A stretch of DNA of 64,000 nt from Calonectria ilicicola (taxonomy: Eukaryota; Ascomycota; Sordariomycetes; Hypocreales; Nectriaceae), in assembly GCA_020809705.1 (NCBI GenBank), contig CP085836.1, positions 1 through 64,000 on the forward strand, read 5' to 3'. The notes beneath the pieces were generated by a model. The model was not told the DNA's origin. It saw only the letters and a program-made list of their open reading frames with translations, and did no database searches. This document shows, in pieces, positions 1 through 11,186 of the stretch. A program made the position numbers and the translations under genes. How positions within the stretch are numbered: position 1 is the stretch's first letter; the number at the start of each line of letters is the position of its first letter.

Positions 1-62
1 CTTCGTTCAGTTACGTATTGCTAAGGTTAAGAGAGGACAAAGGTTTCAACGCTTCAGCACCT
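1..62 (+). other. Untrimmed Oxford Nanopore adapter and native barcode (assembly artefact)
   Basis: Bases 1-22 match the 3' part of the nanopore ligation adapter (key part TTCAGTTACGTATTGCT). Bases 23-30 are the barcode flank AAGGTTAA. Bases 31-54 match the reverse complement of the barcode I recall as number 10, and 55-62 are the flank CAGCACCT. The order adapter, flank, 24-base barcode, flank, then telomere without a gap is exactly what an untrimmed read reaching the chromosome tip would give. The identification rests on remembered kit sequences, but four consecutive exact parts make chance very unlikely. Confidence 0.95.
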
Positions 63-193
63 CCTAACCCTAACCCTAACCCTAACCCTAACCCTAACCT
101 AACCTAACCCTAACCCTAACCCTAACCCTAACCCTAACCCTAACCCTAACCCTAACCCTAACCCTAACCCTAACCCTAACCCTAACCCTAACC
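63..193 (+). repeat. Telomere, CCCTAA repeats
   Basis: About 131 bp of CCCTAA repeats (TTAGGG on the other strand), the standard telomere of filamentous ascomycetes. The C-rich strand reads 5' to 3' into the window, so base 63 is the physical chromosome end. Two adjacent shortened CCTAA units lie near 97-108; they may be real variants or base-calling errors. The length is in the range usually reported for Aspergillus telomeres. Unique sequence begins at about 194. Confidence 0.98.
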
Positions 194-671
194 ACGCAGC
201 TCGCGAGCATGGAGACCATTATCCGGCATCAATTATTCTAAAGTAAATTCGGAATTCGTAGAATTAAAGAATATACACAAACACTACAGCATTGTACAAG
301 TAGAATACATTCAATGTATTGTTTAAATTAGTCGAACCCACTGCTTGCCAAGATCCACAGACAGCGGCTGTCGTGAACTATGAAGAGAGGACGGACAGTT
401 TGAAACGTAGATAGCTTATGCAGAGGATGGAAGCATCCTGAATCGAGATATGACAATAAGACGAATGATTCAGCTACCCTTCTAAGTTCAGCGGTTCCCA
501 GCGCGACGAATCCGAGGCAGAAGCGTACTATGTTTAGACACAAAGCTAGATTACACCGCCACCCTGTGAGTATATAATGCCTACGCTGGCGCCCCTCTGG
601 CACCCGGGTTTCGTTCCTTCTTCATCTTCCTCTCCCATCCTCTTCTGCTGAGAGTATTCTCTTCTACCGCT
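194..671. other. Telomere-adjacent spacer
   Basis: 478 bp between the telomere and the first gene. It is AT-rich up to about 340. I see no telomere-linked helicase, rRNA, tRNA or tandem subtelomeric repeat here. A minus-strand open frame at 328-603 has no recognisable domain and is probably chance. Confidence 0.5.
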
Positions 672-1124
672 ATGGAACAGGTAATCTTTGCCAGGCGTCA
701 CTGCCCTTCTCGACACCTAGATGAGGCACATTCAGATCCAACACACCCTACCTCTCTTGTGATCACATACGCGAGTCGGAAGAAGAACAGGCCGCGTCGT
801 GCGACAACTCCCACTTGGAAAGTCAAAGAAGCAGGGTCGTGGGATGCGGTGCTCGTTAGGGCAGGGCGGTCGAACCATGCAGCGAGAAAGAAAAAGAAGT
901 ATATGCAGAGTGAGTTTACTATGGGAGTTTGATGTTTAGTGACTGACCTTGTTTAATCAGGGGGTTTGAAGCGCCATTTGACCGAGAGTACGAAGGATGA
1001 AGGGCAAGCACAAAATAGATTCTTGGATGCTGAGGGGGAGTTCGTGGGGTTCCCTTCAATAAAAGAACTTTGTGCTTTTGGTTCAAATGATTGGGATGAG
1101 CTATTCCAGGCTCTGGACAGTTAG
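672..1124 (+). CDS. Telomere-proximal hypothetical protein, two exons
   Basis: Exons 672-909 and 961-1124 join in frame to give 133 residues. The intron (910-960) has a GTGAGT donor and a TTTAATCAG acceptor, and removing it extends a 79-codon frame by 54 more codons to a clean stop. The protein is basic in its first half (runs such as RKKNRPRR and ARKKKKY) and acidic at the end (SNDWDELFQALDS). I recognise no family and no catalytic motif. It is the gene closest to the telomere, under 500 bp away. The clean splice and coding-like second exon favour a real gene, but a relic of a longer one is possible. Confidence 0.5.
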
Positions 1125-3109
1125 AACTGATCGATTAGGGGACCCTGCGAGGCAAGAAAATAGAACACATGAGAAGCCTACTTCTTGTCCACCTTCATAA
1201 TGGTTAGGATTAGGTCATCACCTTTGTGTGGATGAAGTCCTGAATCCAAAATCACGGGAGCCTCATTTGCCATATATTGCGATGCTGACGGATGTTGACT
1301 GTGGAACTGGTTAATCTGGGCTATGCAAGTTCACGAATCCTAACCGTTACAATGGCTCTCCCGCTCTTCTACATGCAGCGGCCGCTGCCTCCTCTGTAGA
1401 GCCCAAACGATCCATTGACAGAGCCCTCCCGTGACAGCCCTGTCTCCTATGGGACCTCCTCACCAGTCTTCCAAAGACGTTCTCCAATACTGCTTCTTTC
1501 CTCTCTGTCCTTCTCGACTCTAGCCGATGCTGGAGGCAACCAGCATACCCAAACAGGGAACAGGACCGAGTACCTTTGTGCGACTTCAGCTTCAGGTAGG
1601 AAACAATGGGCAGTACAAGACCAAGGAACGAATTGGAAAGTGGGATGGACCTATGGACCGAAGGTGCCTTGCTCCTGGGGGTAGTGGGCGAACTGATTCG
1701 CCAAACCTTGAGAAATCCGTTCCTTGGCTATCTGACCCCTGACCTTAGTAGCATGGTAGATAACATCGCCACTTCCGTCCTCATCTATCCGGGCATCACC
1801 ATCCCTGCCGCCGCCGGGTAAGGATTCAAAATTGGCAAGGCAGAATTGCCTGTAAAAGGGCAAGAACAAAGCTTTATTGCCTCGACAGAAGTTACAATCT
1901 CACAGGAAGGCACACTCCAGTAAGACTTCAACCTGACAGTGGACGGCGACGGCAATGCGGTCGCTGTTCGAACTCCTAAATCCCATCAGCCATCACGCCG
2001 GGTCTTACCTTCACTAAGGCGAAAATACGCTTGACTACGTGTATCGCATCTCCAAGCATCATCGATGGAGTTCTTTGGAGGCGCAATCGTTCACACCCCA
2101 AGAATTCTTCTAGATCATACCAGTTACGTCTGCTAGTCTTAAACCAACACGAAGACAAGCCAAGGCCAGACGGCTTGCGTCATGTATCCTGAGTCGGTCT
2201 CGTGACCCTTGCCATCCGCCGTTCTGTCACAGTCATGCCACGAACTTGGCATATTCGTGCAGACTGCCTCTGCAGGATTCAGGGTTGCTCTGGGAGGCTG
2301 TTCAAACCAAGGCAACCACCCAGAGGCCTCCTTGAGCTCTGGCGAAAAGCTCTCCCAACTGGCTCATGACACTCCTCCGGAGTCACCGATAGAGAAGGCG
2401 TTCGAGATCTTGGAGGCTGAGGCTGAATCCAACAGGAACAAGGATCAGGAGAGACGCATCGAGTCATTGACTCTCACACGGCTAAATGTCCCGGACTGCA
2501 TCTCCTGAGAAAGCCCTATCACATTCGGATCCTCCGCTTTCTGCCCTGCCATTCCAAGCATCCTTCGACCAAGGGTTTAGAGACTCCAGACACTATGCAT
2601 GCCCTTGCTGTCAGGCGGTAAAACTGGCCAGCTGGGCGGTCCTGGTCCAAGTTCATGCCTGCAACCTGGTCATGAGTCACTCTTTTCTCTCATTACCCGC
2701 CGTAGCTCTCACGTATCCCTGCATCAGCTTCCCCGAAGTCTGCCGCGGTTGTGCGTGACGTATGAGCTCAGGTTTCATGCATCCCTTCCATGCTGGAGGA
2801 AGCAATTAGGCATCCGAAGTGAGTTTACATAAGTGAGATGGCCACAGTTGGTTTCAGCGGGCAAGAGAAGTCCCGGAAGGCATGACGAATCCAAAAGTAT
2901 GCTACTTGGACATGGATCCATTTGCAAAGAGGGCGGCATCTCGGCTTAGACTTTGGTGAGGGACCAAGTTATATGAGCAGTTAATCAACTCCTAAATGAA
3001 AGCCAGATATCGGCAAAGATCCCTACTACCCTCCACATTAGTGCACAATGTGAGAGGTTGGTGCTTATCCTCTTCATTTTCACCCCTTCTCATTACCATT
3101 GTTTTCCAC
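1125..3109. other. Subtelomeric intergenic region, no gene recognised
   Basis: About 2 kb. Short open frames occur at 1415-1821 (+), 1976-2158 (-) and 2209-2508 (+), but none has a recognisable domain or a convincing exon chain. The minus frame at 1976-2158 has a possible GTAAGA donor, yet its continuation stops after about 16 codons in the only plausible frame. I consider this decayed sequence or spacer. The promoter of the downstream ligase relic should lie in the last few hundred bases. Confidence 0.4.
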
Positions 3110-5352
3110 ATGCCTTTTCCCTTCAAATTGCTTTGCGATCTCCTCGAGAGACTCGAGAGAAACGCCAACAGGTCATCAAGCATCGACAAGATCCAGGAAC
3201 GCGACACCATTCTTGTCTGGTTCAACAAACACAATGCAATCATTCCACGGCGCGGCCCACAAGCCGTTGCATTATTGTCCTGTCTCTTTCCTGAACGCAG
3301 ACCAGACCGGGTCTTCGGTCTGCAAGAACGACAACTAGAAGGGGCTATACAACGCGCACAGTGTCTTGGATCATCCAGAATGAAGGATCTTCAGAGATGG
3401 AAAACCAGTGGCGGTTTAGACTTTGCGTCCTCTGTCGAGCGCGTGATGGCTATATCGGACTGCGAACCCAGAGCCGGCCCAGAGGTTACTCTGGAAGAAC
3501 TCGACGATGTCCTTGATCAGGTTGCGGCCTTATCATAGTTCTCGTCCGCTAGCCTACGGGGAAGAGTTACAGCAAAGCATGGCCGATTAAGCCGCGCAGG
3601 TGACTTACTTCGGAAAATATTCCGAGTCCTGCAGAGCTCCGAGGCCAAATGGATGATTCGCATGATATCAAAGAATCACAGCCCGGTCCGTATTCCAGAG
3701 ACGCTAGTAATGAGTAGATTCCATTTTCTCCTGCCTGACCTCCTTCGGTTTCAAAATTCAATCCCAGCTGCCGTGGGGCTCCTAGACAGCCTGACTATCT
3801 GGCATATGCCCATCCAGCCAGCGGTGGATAGTTGCGATGAACTGAAGGAAGTCGCCAGTAGGGAGCTAGAGCCGCAGGTTGGTATAGTGACTGCGCGTGC
3901 AACCTATGAAAAAGAAAGGAGCATCAGGCATTGCTGCCAATTGGCTAGGTCGAGACGGATGAGTGTGGAGAGGAAGTACGATGGAGAATACTGTCAAATC
4001 CATATCGACCTGAACAAATCCGGAGCCGGCATCAAGATTTTCTCTAAGAGTGGGAGAGATTCAACCAGCGACCGCATGGGAATTCATCGGGCATTGCGGG
4101 ACAGCCTTGAGCTTGACACAACAGGCTGCAGGATTAAGAGGCAGTGCATCCTGGAGGGCGAGCTGCTGGTATGGAACGATGACAACGGGAGAATCGAGCC
4201 TTTCCACAAAATCCACAGACATGTGAAACGATCGGGACGGTTTCTTGGAGCTGCTCGAGATCCGCCCGTCGAATCGAGCGAGCATCTCATGATTATGTTC
4301 TACGATGTTCTATTACTAGATGATATTGTCTGCGGCTTAGAGACTCATGATGAACGGCGACGACTGCTTCAATCTCTAGTCCGCCGCATTCCGGGCCGGG
4401 CCGACATCGGGTCCCGTGAAGTAGTTGAATTCTCGTCTTTCGACGCGGTGGAACGACTCAGTGAGGCGTTTGCTCGAGCCATCACACAACGGTGGGAAGG
4501 CTTTGTGCTCAAAGGTTGCGACGACCCTACTTCTCATTCAACGGAAACAGGTCATTCATTAAACTCAAGAAAGATTACATTCCAGGCCTTGGTGACACTG
4601 CAGACTTCGCCAATATTGGGGGACGCCGCAACGCGGGAGATGAGCGTGAGCTCGGCATTGGTAGCCTATGGTGGACGTCATTCTATATTGGGTGCGTCGA
4701 AAATAAGGACGAGGTCTGCTGCTTTAATGCCAAGCCCAGATTTCGCATAATAGATAAGGTCGACAGACATGGCATCTCGAAAGAAAACATCACATACCTC
4801 AACCGCCATGGTTACTTTACACGAGCACCATTCGCCAATTCTACGCCCGGGTTCGATGTCTTATGCGAGCCCGCACGGAAGCTGCAGCCAGCAGAGCTAT
4901 TTAATCATCCGTTTACGGTAGAAGTGGTCGGTGCCGGCTTCGACAAGCCTGCGAATGTTAGGCACTTTACTCTGCGATTTCCACGAGTGTTGAAAGTTCA
5001 TGAGGATCGCTCGTTTAGGGATACAATCAGTTTCGAGGAGCTGCAGGAGATGGCCCAAAGATGCCTAGAGATACCGGATGATGGAGAACAAGAAGAGGAA
5101 ATTTGGCTTGCAAGACTGCGAGGATACGAGCGCCTAGTTGACAGATCGAGGACTAGCTCTCTTAGCGACGACGCAGCTTCTGTCGAAGATATTTGTGCAG
5201 GCAGGCAAAGCAACTGGCAACAGGAGAATTTGGGGACAGTTGTTGACTCTCAGTGCCTTGGTAATAATTCCCTGGGTTCATCAAAGCGGAAGATAACTCC
5301 AGAGGTTGCCTTGTATGGTAATTCAACCGTCAAGCGAGCAAAATTGGACTAA
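3110..5352 (+). pseudogene. ATP-dependent DNA ligase (LIG4-like family), broken by one stop and one frameshift
   Basis: The frame starts at ATG 3110 (MPFPFKLLCDLLERLE...), which fits the ligase N-terminal domain. It meets TAG at 3536-3538 and then continues in the same frame with clearly ligase-like sequence (LLRKIFRVLQSSEAKWMIR). Nucleotidyltransferase motifs follow: motif I ERKYDGEY with the lysine that would carry AMP, motif III EGELLVW, IIIa FYDVLLLDD, and IV EGFVLK. At the CCC run 4525-4527 one base is missing, and the reading moves to the next frame, which carries motif V (SFIKLKKDY) and the OB-fold to TAA at 5352. Total is about 748 codons. The stop is CAG-to-TAG-like. The frameshift sits in a C run and could be a nanopore error, but the stop cannot be explained that way. 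The likely role of an intact copy is ATP-dependent nick sealing. Whether this copy has any function is doubtful. Confidence 0.85.
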
Positions 5353-5700
5353 GCAGGCACAACGCTTCGAGAAGTGTGGGATGCCATGGCAGATTTACTA
5401 AAATGGAAGTAGATCAGGCTTGCCACAACCGCTATGCTGGAATAGAAGTGTGTAATGCTTCAATGTGCAATATTTCTCGCAAGATCGAGTTCAAATGATC
5501 ATTTCAAGCTCAGTTGAATTTGTAGACTTCTCTCCCTGAACCTGAACCTGATTAAACTACTGGTACATGGCTCCGCACATGCCTATCATACACGCCCCGA
5601 CGTTTGATATCGTTTCCACGCCATGTAGGTCATTGAAATTATGCTACTGTCTGCATTGATACGCTAAGTTTTTATTGAAGCTCCTCTTCTCATTGAAATC

Positions 5701-6035
5701 ATGGCATGCGGTGCCTTGTACGCCGACGAGCCTGACGCTGCGGAAGATTTACATACAGCCGCCTTGCTTCTGATGAGAGAGGTAAAGTGCAGCGTCTTTT
5801 CACAAGAACAAGTGAGAGGTGTCTTGACTAATCATTCCGCTAGCATGAAGATATGGCTCTCATTGAGGAGAAGGAAATCAAATTTGAGCTGTGGCCGCTA
5901 CAGGCCAGCCTTTTAATGTGCTATTTTGGAGCTTTCAGCGGCGACGAGCAGCGGGAAAGCCGAGCCGCCCAAACACTGAGCCATACTATGAAGGCTCGTA
6001 TGGGAAGACACCTAACTTTATGCTTAGAATATTGA
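5701..6035 (+). pseudogene. Fragment of a fungal transcription factor (C2H2-type regulator, middle homology region)
   Basis: Two pieces join across a small intron: 5701-5781 (MACGALYADEPDAAEDLHTA...) and about 5844-6035 (HEDMALIEEKEIKFELW, then PLQASLLMCYFGAFSGDEQ). The donor is GTAAAG and the branch/acceptor is CTAAT...CTAG. The pattern of a 'YADE...' segment followed by 'LQA.LLMCYFGAFSGD' resembles the regulatory homology domain of fungal C2H2 or Zn2Cys6 regulators. No DNA-binding domain is found on either side, and the frame ends shortly after. I read it as a relic. Family assignment is by pattern only. Confidence 0.4.
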
Positions 6036-6843
6036 CACGTGTATAGCTCGCCGATGAGGCCTTCAGAAAGAGGAAGGTGCCCGATGGGGGAACTTATGAG
6101 GAATGGGTATGCCAAGAGACACTAAACAGGTAAGATCTCGATTAAGCCCGCTTACTAGTTTCTCTTAACGCTGCACAAGGCCTAACCTAATTTAGATGTC
6201 TTGCAGGCGGTATAATCCTTGGTGCTAGCTTATTCTCAAGGAGTCCAGACCGATGTTTTTTGCTCACCGCCAGCCCACCGGCCAGGTGAGCGCCCGCGCT
6301 TAAATACATTTCCGATGAATCGGATCTACTTCCGTCTGCTTCTTTCATTCGAAAAGTAGAAATTGATTATATATCTTTCTCAATCATTTGTGACATCCGC
6401 CTAGATCCACCAAAACCTTTCGGATAATGCCAATCGGTCTTTGGGCGTCTTTCACTGTCGCTGTTGGTCAAGGTCGCGTGACATGAAACAGGTCATATTG
6501 CTTCGCAATCTTAAGCCATTAGCTGTCACACTCACAAGTGGTCTCAATCGCCTCAACAGACGACCGTTACATAGGTCAGATGCCCGGAATAGCCGGTATC
6601 GGGATAAAGGTAACAGGAAGATAGTCAGGGCCGCAACCGGCCCCAAAACACCATACTAAATAACACACGAGCCCGACTTATCAATCTATTGACCACGGGC
6701 CCTGCCGGGCCCGGCCAATTGAGCATCAAGGTCAAGTTGTGATCGTCATGTCGATCGAACCTTATAACCCCGAAGCCGGCCGCAGCCTCCGGCAGCCTCC
6801 AACGGCTAGCCGTAACAGCAGCTATAAAAGACCTAGATAGATC
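6036..6843. other. Spacer upstream of the retroelement
   Basis: About 800 bp with no recognisable gene. It has a GC-rich near-palindrome (GGGCCCTGCCGGGCCCGG) near 6697-6716. The last five bases (6839-6843, AGATC) are the target duplication of the retrotransposon that follows. An open frame at 6441-6659 has no domain. Confidence 0.4.
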
Positions 6844-6977
6844 TGATGCAGAAAAGGGGTCACGTTGGACTAGAAAACGAGGTTGTAAGAAAGTTGCTTC
6901 TTCTCTAGGGGACTTTCGGTCCCCAAAGCCCTAGAGGCTTCCTGCTTAGCTAATCACCGTGCGTTCACCACGCATCA
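6844..6977 (-). repeat. LTR (3' LTR in element orientation)
   Basis: Starts TGATGC and ends GCATCA on the plus strand, so it has the expected TG...CA inverted ends. It has an internal hairpin (GGGGAC...GTCCCC). It aligns over its full 134 bp with 14374-14507, with four mismatches: two at positions 6-7, one in the hairpin loop region and one near GAGGCT(T/G)CC. Confidence 0.95.
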
Positions 6978-7252
6978 TATCCCGGCCTTCCAAAGAAGGT
7001 CTTCACTGTCCTCAGTGTATACAAATCCTCACAAAACCAGTTCTCCCTTTCCATTACATCTTCACGATCTTTCTTCCTCAATCAGCGATTAAGCCTAGGG
7101 CTTCGACGCACTGCCGGAGCCTCAACCGGATGATCAACGTCTGCAGCCTGCCGAACCGTAGAGTCCTTTCGTGGTCGCCCCCGTCCCCTCCGCGTTGGTA
7201 CGGGTGTTTCCTCCCTGGTAATGGCTGTGCTCCTCCGCGGCCGGGATCGAGG

Positions 7253-10200
7253 TCATCGTTCTGCCGTCAGGTCACCCATCTGATCAGGATGTTCGGTCAA
7301 GAACTCTTGCACCATCTCCGAGTCTATATCTTCAACTCGAACCCATTCCTCGGTATGCCGGCCCCATCCCCTCCACTTGACTTGGTAACCGTCTGTGGGT
7401 GTGTTGCTTCGTCCGAAGTAGCGGGGAGCACGGCGAACGATTCTCTCGACTTCATACTGATCGCCGCCAACCTGATCTTCGATCACAGGTCCTGGTTCTT
7501 CTGACTGAAAATCGTTGGCATGCGCTGGTTGGAGTTGTTGGCATGATACCACTGGGTGGATTTTCATGTTGGCTGGCAGCTTTAATTCGCATGCCAGGTC
7601 TCCCACCATGCGGACGATTTCAAAAGGTCCCGTTCGTTGTTGTGACCATTTGCGTGGGGGCTTGCCAGGCATATGATAGCCGTCATGTAATCGGAGATAT
7701 ACCCGATCCCCAACCTTAAGCTGAATTGGTCGGTGTTGAGCATCGTACCATCTCTTTGCTTTTGCTGCGGCAAAGTCCAGCGCTAGCTGCGCATCCTTGC
7801 GAACCGCGGCACGCAGATAGGGCAAATCTGCGAGATCTCCTTCAGGTTGAATTGCCTTAAGTGGCCCTCTTAGACTGAATCCATAAATGAACTCGTGAGC
7901 CGAGAATCCTGTCGAGGTGTTGAAGGCTCCATTTAGGTTCCACTGGAGGGCTGGCAGAATATGGGTCTAATCGGCTTCGGGATGTTCCATGTAATAAAAT
8001 TGTATCGCAATTCCCACTGTCTGATTACGCTGCTCGGCCAACCCATCGGCCTGTGGATGGTAAGTAGTTGTCATTGCTATGCGCGTACCGAAGCTCTTCC
8101 AAAGGCCTCTCCAGAATTCCAAGTTAAATTTCCGATCTCGATCTGAAACGATAACTTTCGGCATTCCCCAATCCGAGAGCATCAATTGTCGGGCAAGAAC
8201 AGTTGCCCACTCCTCTGCTAAGTACTTGGAAAATCCTAGGATCAATAAGTTCCGCTTACTCGTGGCGTATATCATGGTTATCAATCGGTTGAAGGTATCT
8301 TGTCTTTTCAGGGCCTATGGGGAGTTCTTGGATGGTACAGGTAGGAGAGACATAATAAAGTTAATTGCAATAGTATACATAGGTAGTGGCGGTGGTCGGT
8401 TAGGTAGATAATTGCCGATTAGTTACTATCAACTGGTTTGTCCAAGGCAACATGTCTCGCACTGACGAATATGCCTTTTAACTCGACTCATCAGGCCCTT
8501 TATCAAAAGACCTGAGAGCTCTCTCATCATCCATTCTATCCTAAAATGGTGCTAATTATCATGTGCTGCCCGCAACATCTCACCAACGAGGTCTTTCGGT
8601 ACACACAGTTGCAAATGTCTATCAATACCATTATGATAGAGCAGTCCATCGTGGAACTCAAAGGCCACCCCGCGCTTTAAAGTATTGGCGATGTTGTCAT
8701 CGTTTAGGCGCTCTAGGTCTATCACTCCTCTGCCCGCAATCATAGGAATAATCTTTGAGAAGCATATATCTTCAAGGTAGCCTTTCTAAAATCGCTTCTT
8801 TAAGTCATCCGACATCAACGCTTCCACCGCCACAAAGACATCATCGATGGCTATATAGTCGGGTCTACGGCGGAATTTGTTGCCATCCGTCTCTAGCACG
8901 GACAGCCGGCTCAACGCATCAGGAATAAAGTTCTTCTTCCCAGGCAGATGGTGGACATCCAAGTCATATTCTAAAAGGTATATTAAAGCAACTACCAATC
9001 TGCAGTTTGCTCTATCTGTACTAGATGTCGCGAGAGGAGTCTTCTCAACCACCTGATTAATTGCGGAGTGGTCTGTCAATACAGTGACAGGATAAGTAGA
9101 CGATTGCATCCATGTACGAAGCCTTCTAACGGACCAGACCAACTAGCCACCTTAAGTTCTATTAGGCCATGCCTCTTCTCGGCGGATGTCAGCATGCAGC
9201 TCAGGAAACAGATAGGCCGTACTGCTGTTGCTGGAATATGCTTGCCTGGAGTCTAGGTGTATACTTCGTTCAGGTGGAACAGCACTATCCCAAAACCACG
9301 CTCAAGGCTAGCATCGAGTTAAAGGAACAGGCGCTTCTTGGGGTCCAGATGAGACAGCATCCTGCCACTCGCGATCTCCCGCTGAAGGGCCTGAAAGGCC
9401 TGCAGCTCTTCCCTGGTGGGATCGTAAGTTGTCGCTTTGGTATATGTCTTCCGTTTATTAGGATTCCTATCGACCACTCTGCCCTGCTGGCGGCCAGCTC
9501 TCAACAATGCAACTTTGCGCTTCTGTAAGGGTTCAATGAGTTATGCATAATATGGAATGAGGTGGCGAATGTATCCGGTGGCACCAATAGATTGTTCCAA
9601 GCTAGCGAGCTGGTAAGGGAACTCCAGCTTCGCAAACACTGCCATTCTCTTGTGTGTTGTAGTCAATCCAAATATATCAAAATAAAAGCCAAGCACTTAA
9701 GCACTAGAGTACCAATCCAGCTTTTCTTTAGTGCAATAGCGATATTTTTACCTTAAAGCAATCCGAAAATTACCTTAAAATACTACAGGTACTCATCCTC
9801 CATCCTGGAGAAGATCACAATATCATTAATAAAAGCGCAACAAAACTTGCGGTACGGGCGTAGAAGAGTATCCATATACTGTTGAACGTATGCAGGGGAA
9901 TTTCAAAAGCCCATAGGAGCGACGGTCAATCTTTCAAGGCCCCGATAACTTAGCATTGTAAACCGATCTCGATGCTCGAGCACAACTCCAAACTAGAAAA
10001 AGAATGTAGATGTATTAATGGCTGTAATATAATGCGCACCCCGAAGACTTTGAATGATATCTTCTTGTTGTGGTAGAGGATAATTATTAGGAATTGTTAT
10101 TGCATTCAGGGCTCTCAGGTCGACAACCACTCGGCCTTTCACTTCGCCATTGACCATCTTCCACACCACAAAAACCGGTGCTGCGAAGGGTGTAGGACCT

Positions 10201-11132
10201 TTTACCCACTCGAGTCGTCCTTGCCGATGTAGTTCATCAAACTTCTCATCAATAAACTTCCGATCCTTCAAGCCAGAAGGGTAGGGTCGCTGAGCAGTAG
10301 TACGTTCATGCCAGTTTTCGATCAATGGAACCTGGAGTTCCTCTCCGGGTTCGACCTGGACCAAGCCCTTGTCCTTCCAAAGATCGATGTAATCTCCAAC
10401 AAGGCGTGTGATCCGTTTTGTAAAAGAGTCACTTATTTTATAGATGTGGACTCCCTCTGCTGTGATTACCTCCGGTAGATTCGGTGTGCGCTGCATTTGT
10501 GTTTGGTAGGGTACCCTGGATTGGTCGGGTAGCGTTTCAAGGATTGCCGGTCCCAATGGGTTAACACTTGACTTGATGGTGACGACTTGACCTTTGTCGA
10601 TTGGCAATGTCTCACCCTCGGACGCCACAAAAGCAGCGGTTTTGGATGAAATCTTACGCCTCTGCTTCCAATCGAGGCCTGCGTTTTGCACATCTTCAAA
10701 TACCGCATCGCCCAAAGATCCCGCGATCGGCGGCTGGCCTCGTGACCAATCTATCTGATATGCGCCAGATGCCATGGCTTGGATATCTTCCGTGAGGCGA
10801 AACTCTGCTGAGAGGGGCAATGGCGATGAATTCAAGTTTCCATTGACCGCGGCTGCATCAGTCGTGCGGTCAGTCGTGCCGCCCAGAAGGGCCGGTACAG
10901 CCATCATCATTGCAGTGCAAGCGTTTGCCCATGTCGAGGCCAGATAACCTCCCTCGTCGCACTCTTCAATGTTGCCGAGCTTTTGGTTGCGATGTAGCTT
11001 GATTGCTTTCTTCGTGGTATTGGCCACTACTATCCCAGGGCGAGACTTATGGTCCACCATGGCATCCACAGCATTCGACAAGGATGCATGAAAGGAAAAT
11101 GAGCGATCCTTTAGGAGTTCCTTCCAGGTCAC
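7253..11132 (-). pseudogene. Retrotransposon pol region: RT, RNase H, integrase, chromodomain
   Basis: The RT N-terminus (9993-11132) shows the usual 'PFAAPVFVVWK', 'RVVVDLRALNAITIPNNYPLP' and 'QSLRGAHYITAI' blocks. After TAG at 9993-9995 the same frame continues to about 9690 with several stops, including the catalytic box, read as A-F-I-N-D-I-V-I-F at about 9811-9836. One frameshift follows near 9670. RNase H ends around 8786-9142 (VLTDHSAI, LPGKKNFIPDALSR). The integrase zinc region lies at 8552-8743, and the core at 7967-8284 (VSDRDRKF, TYHPQADGLAEQ). The intact final frame, 7253-7825 (190 residues), holds the integrase C-terminus and a chromodomain at residues 124-178 (YEVERIV, YQVKWRGW, EEWVRVEDI). 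Damage is concentrated between about 7.97 and 9.99 kb. Confidence 0.9.
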
Positions 11133-11186
11133 AGGGACAAGTCTCGTCTGTCCCGCAGGGATAATGACATCGCATGCTACAGAGAC

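Noticed and set aside
1651..2158. Minus-strand frames that might be exons of a second subtelomeric gene
   Set aside because: A donor-like GTAAGA exists, but every joined product stops quickly and nothing resembles a known family.
4492..5352. Treating the second half of the ligase as a separate gene starting at ATG 4492
   Set aside because: The first residues of that frame are out-of-frame reading of motif IV; real similarity begins only after the C-run at 4525, so it is a frameshifted continuation.
7399..8411. Plus-strand open frames across the integrase region
   Set aside because: The minus strand carries clear integrase and chromodomain sequence; the plus frames are incidental.
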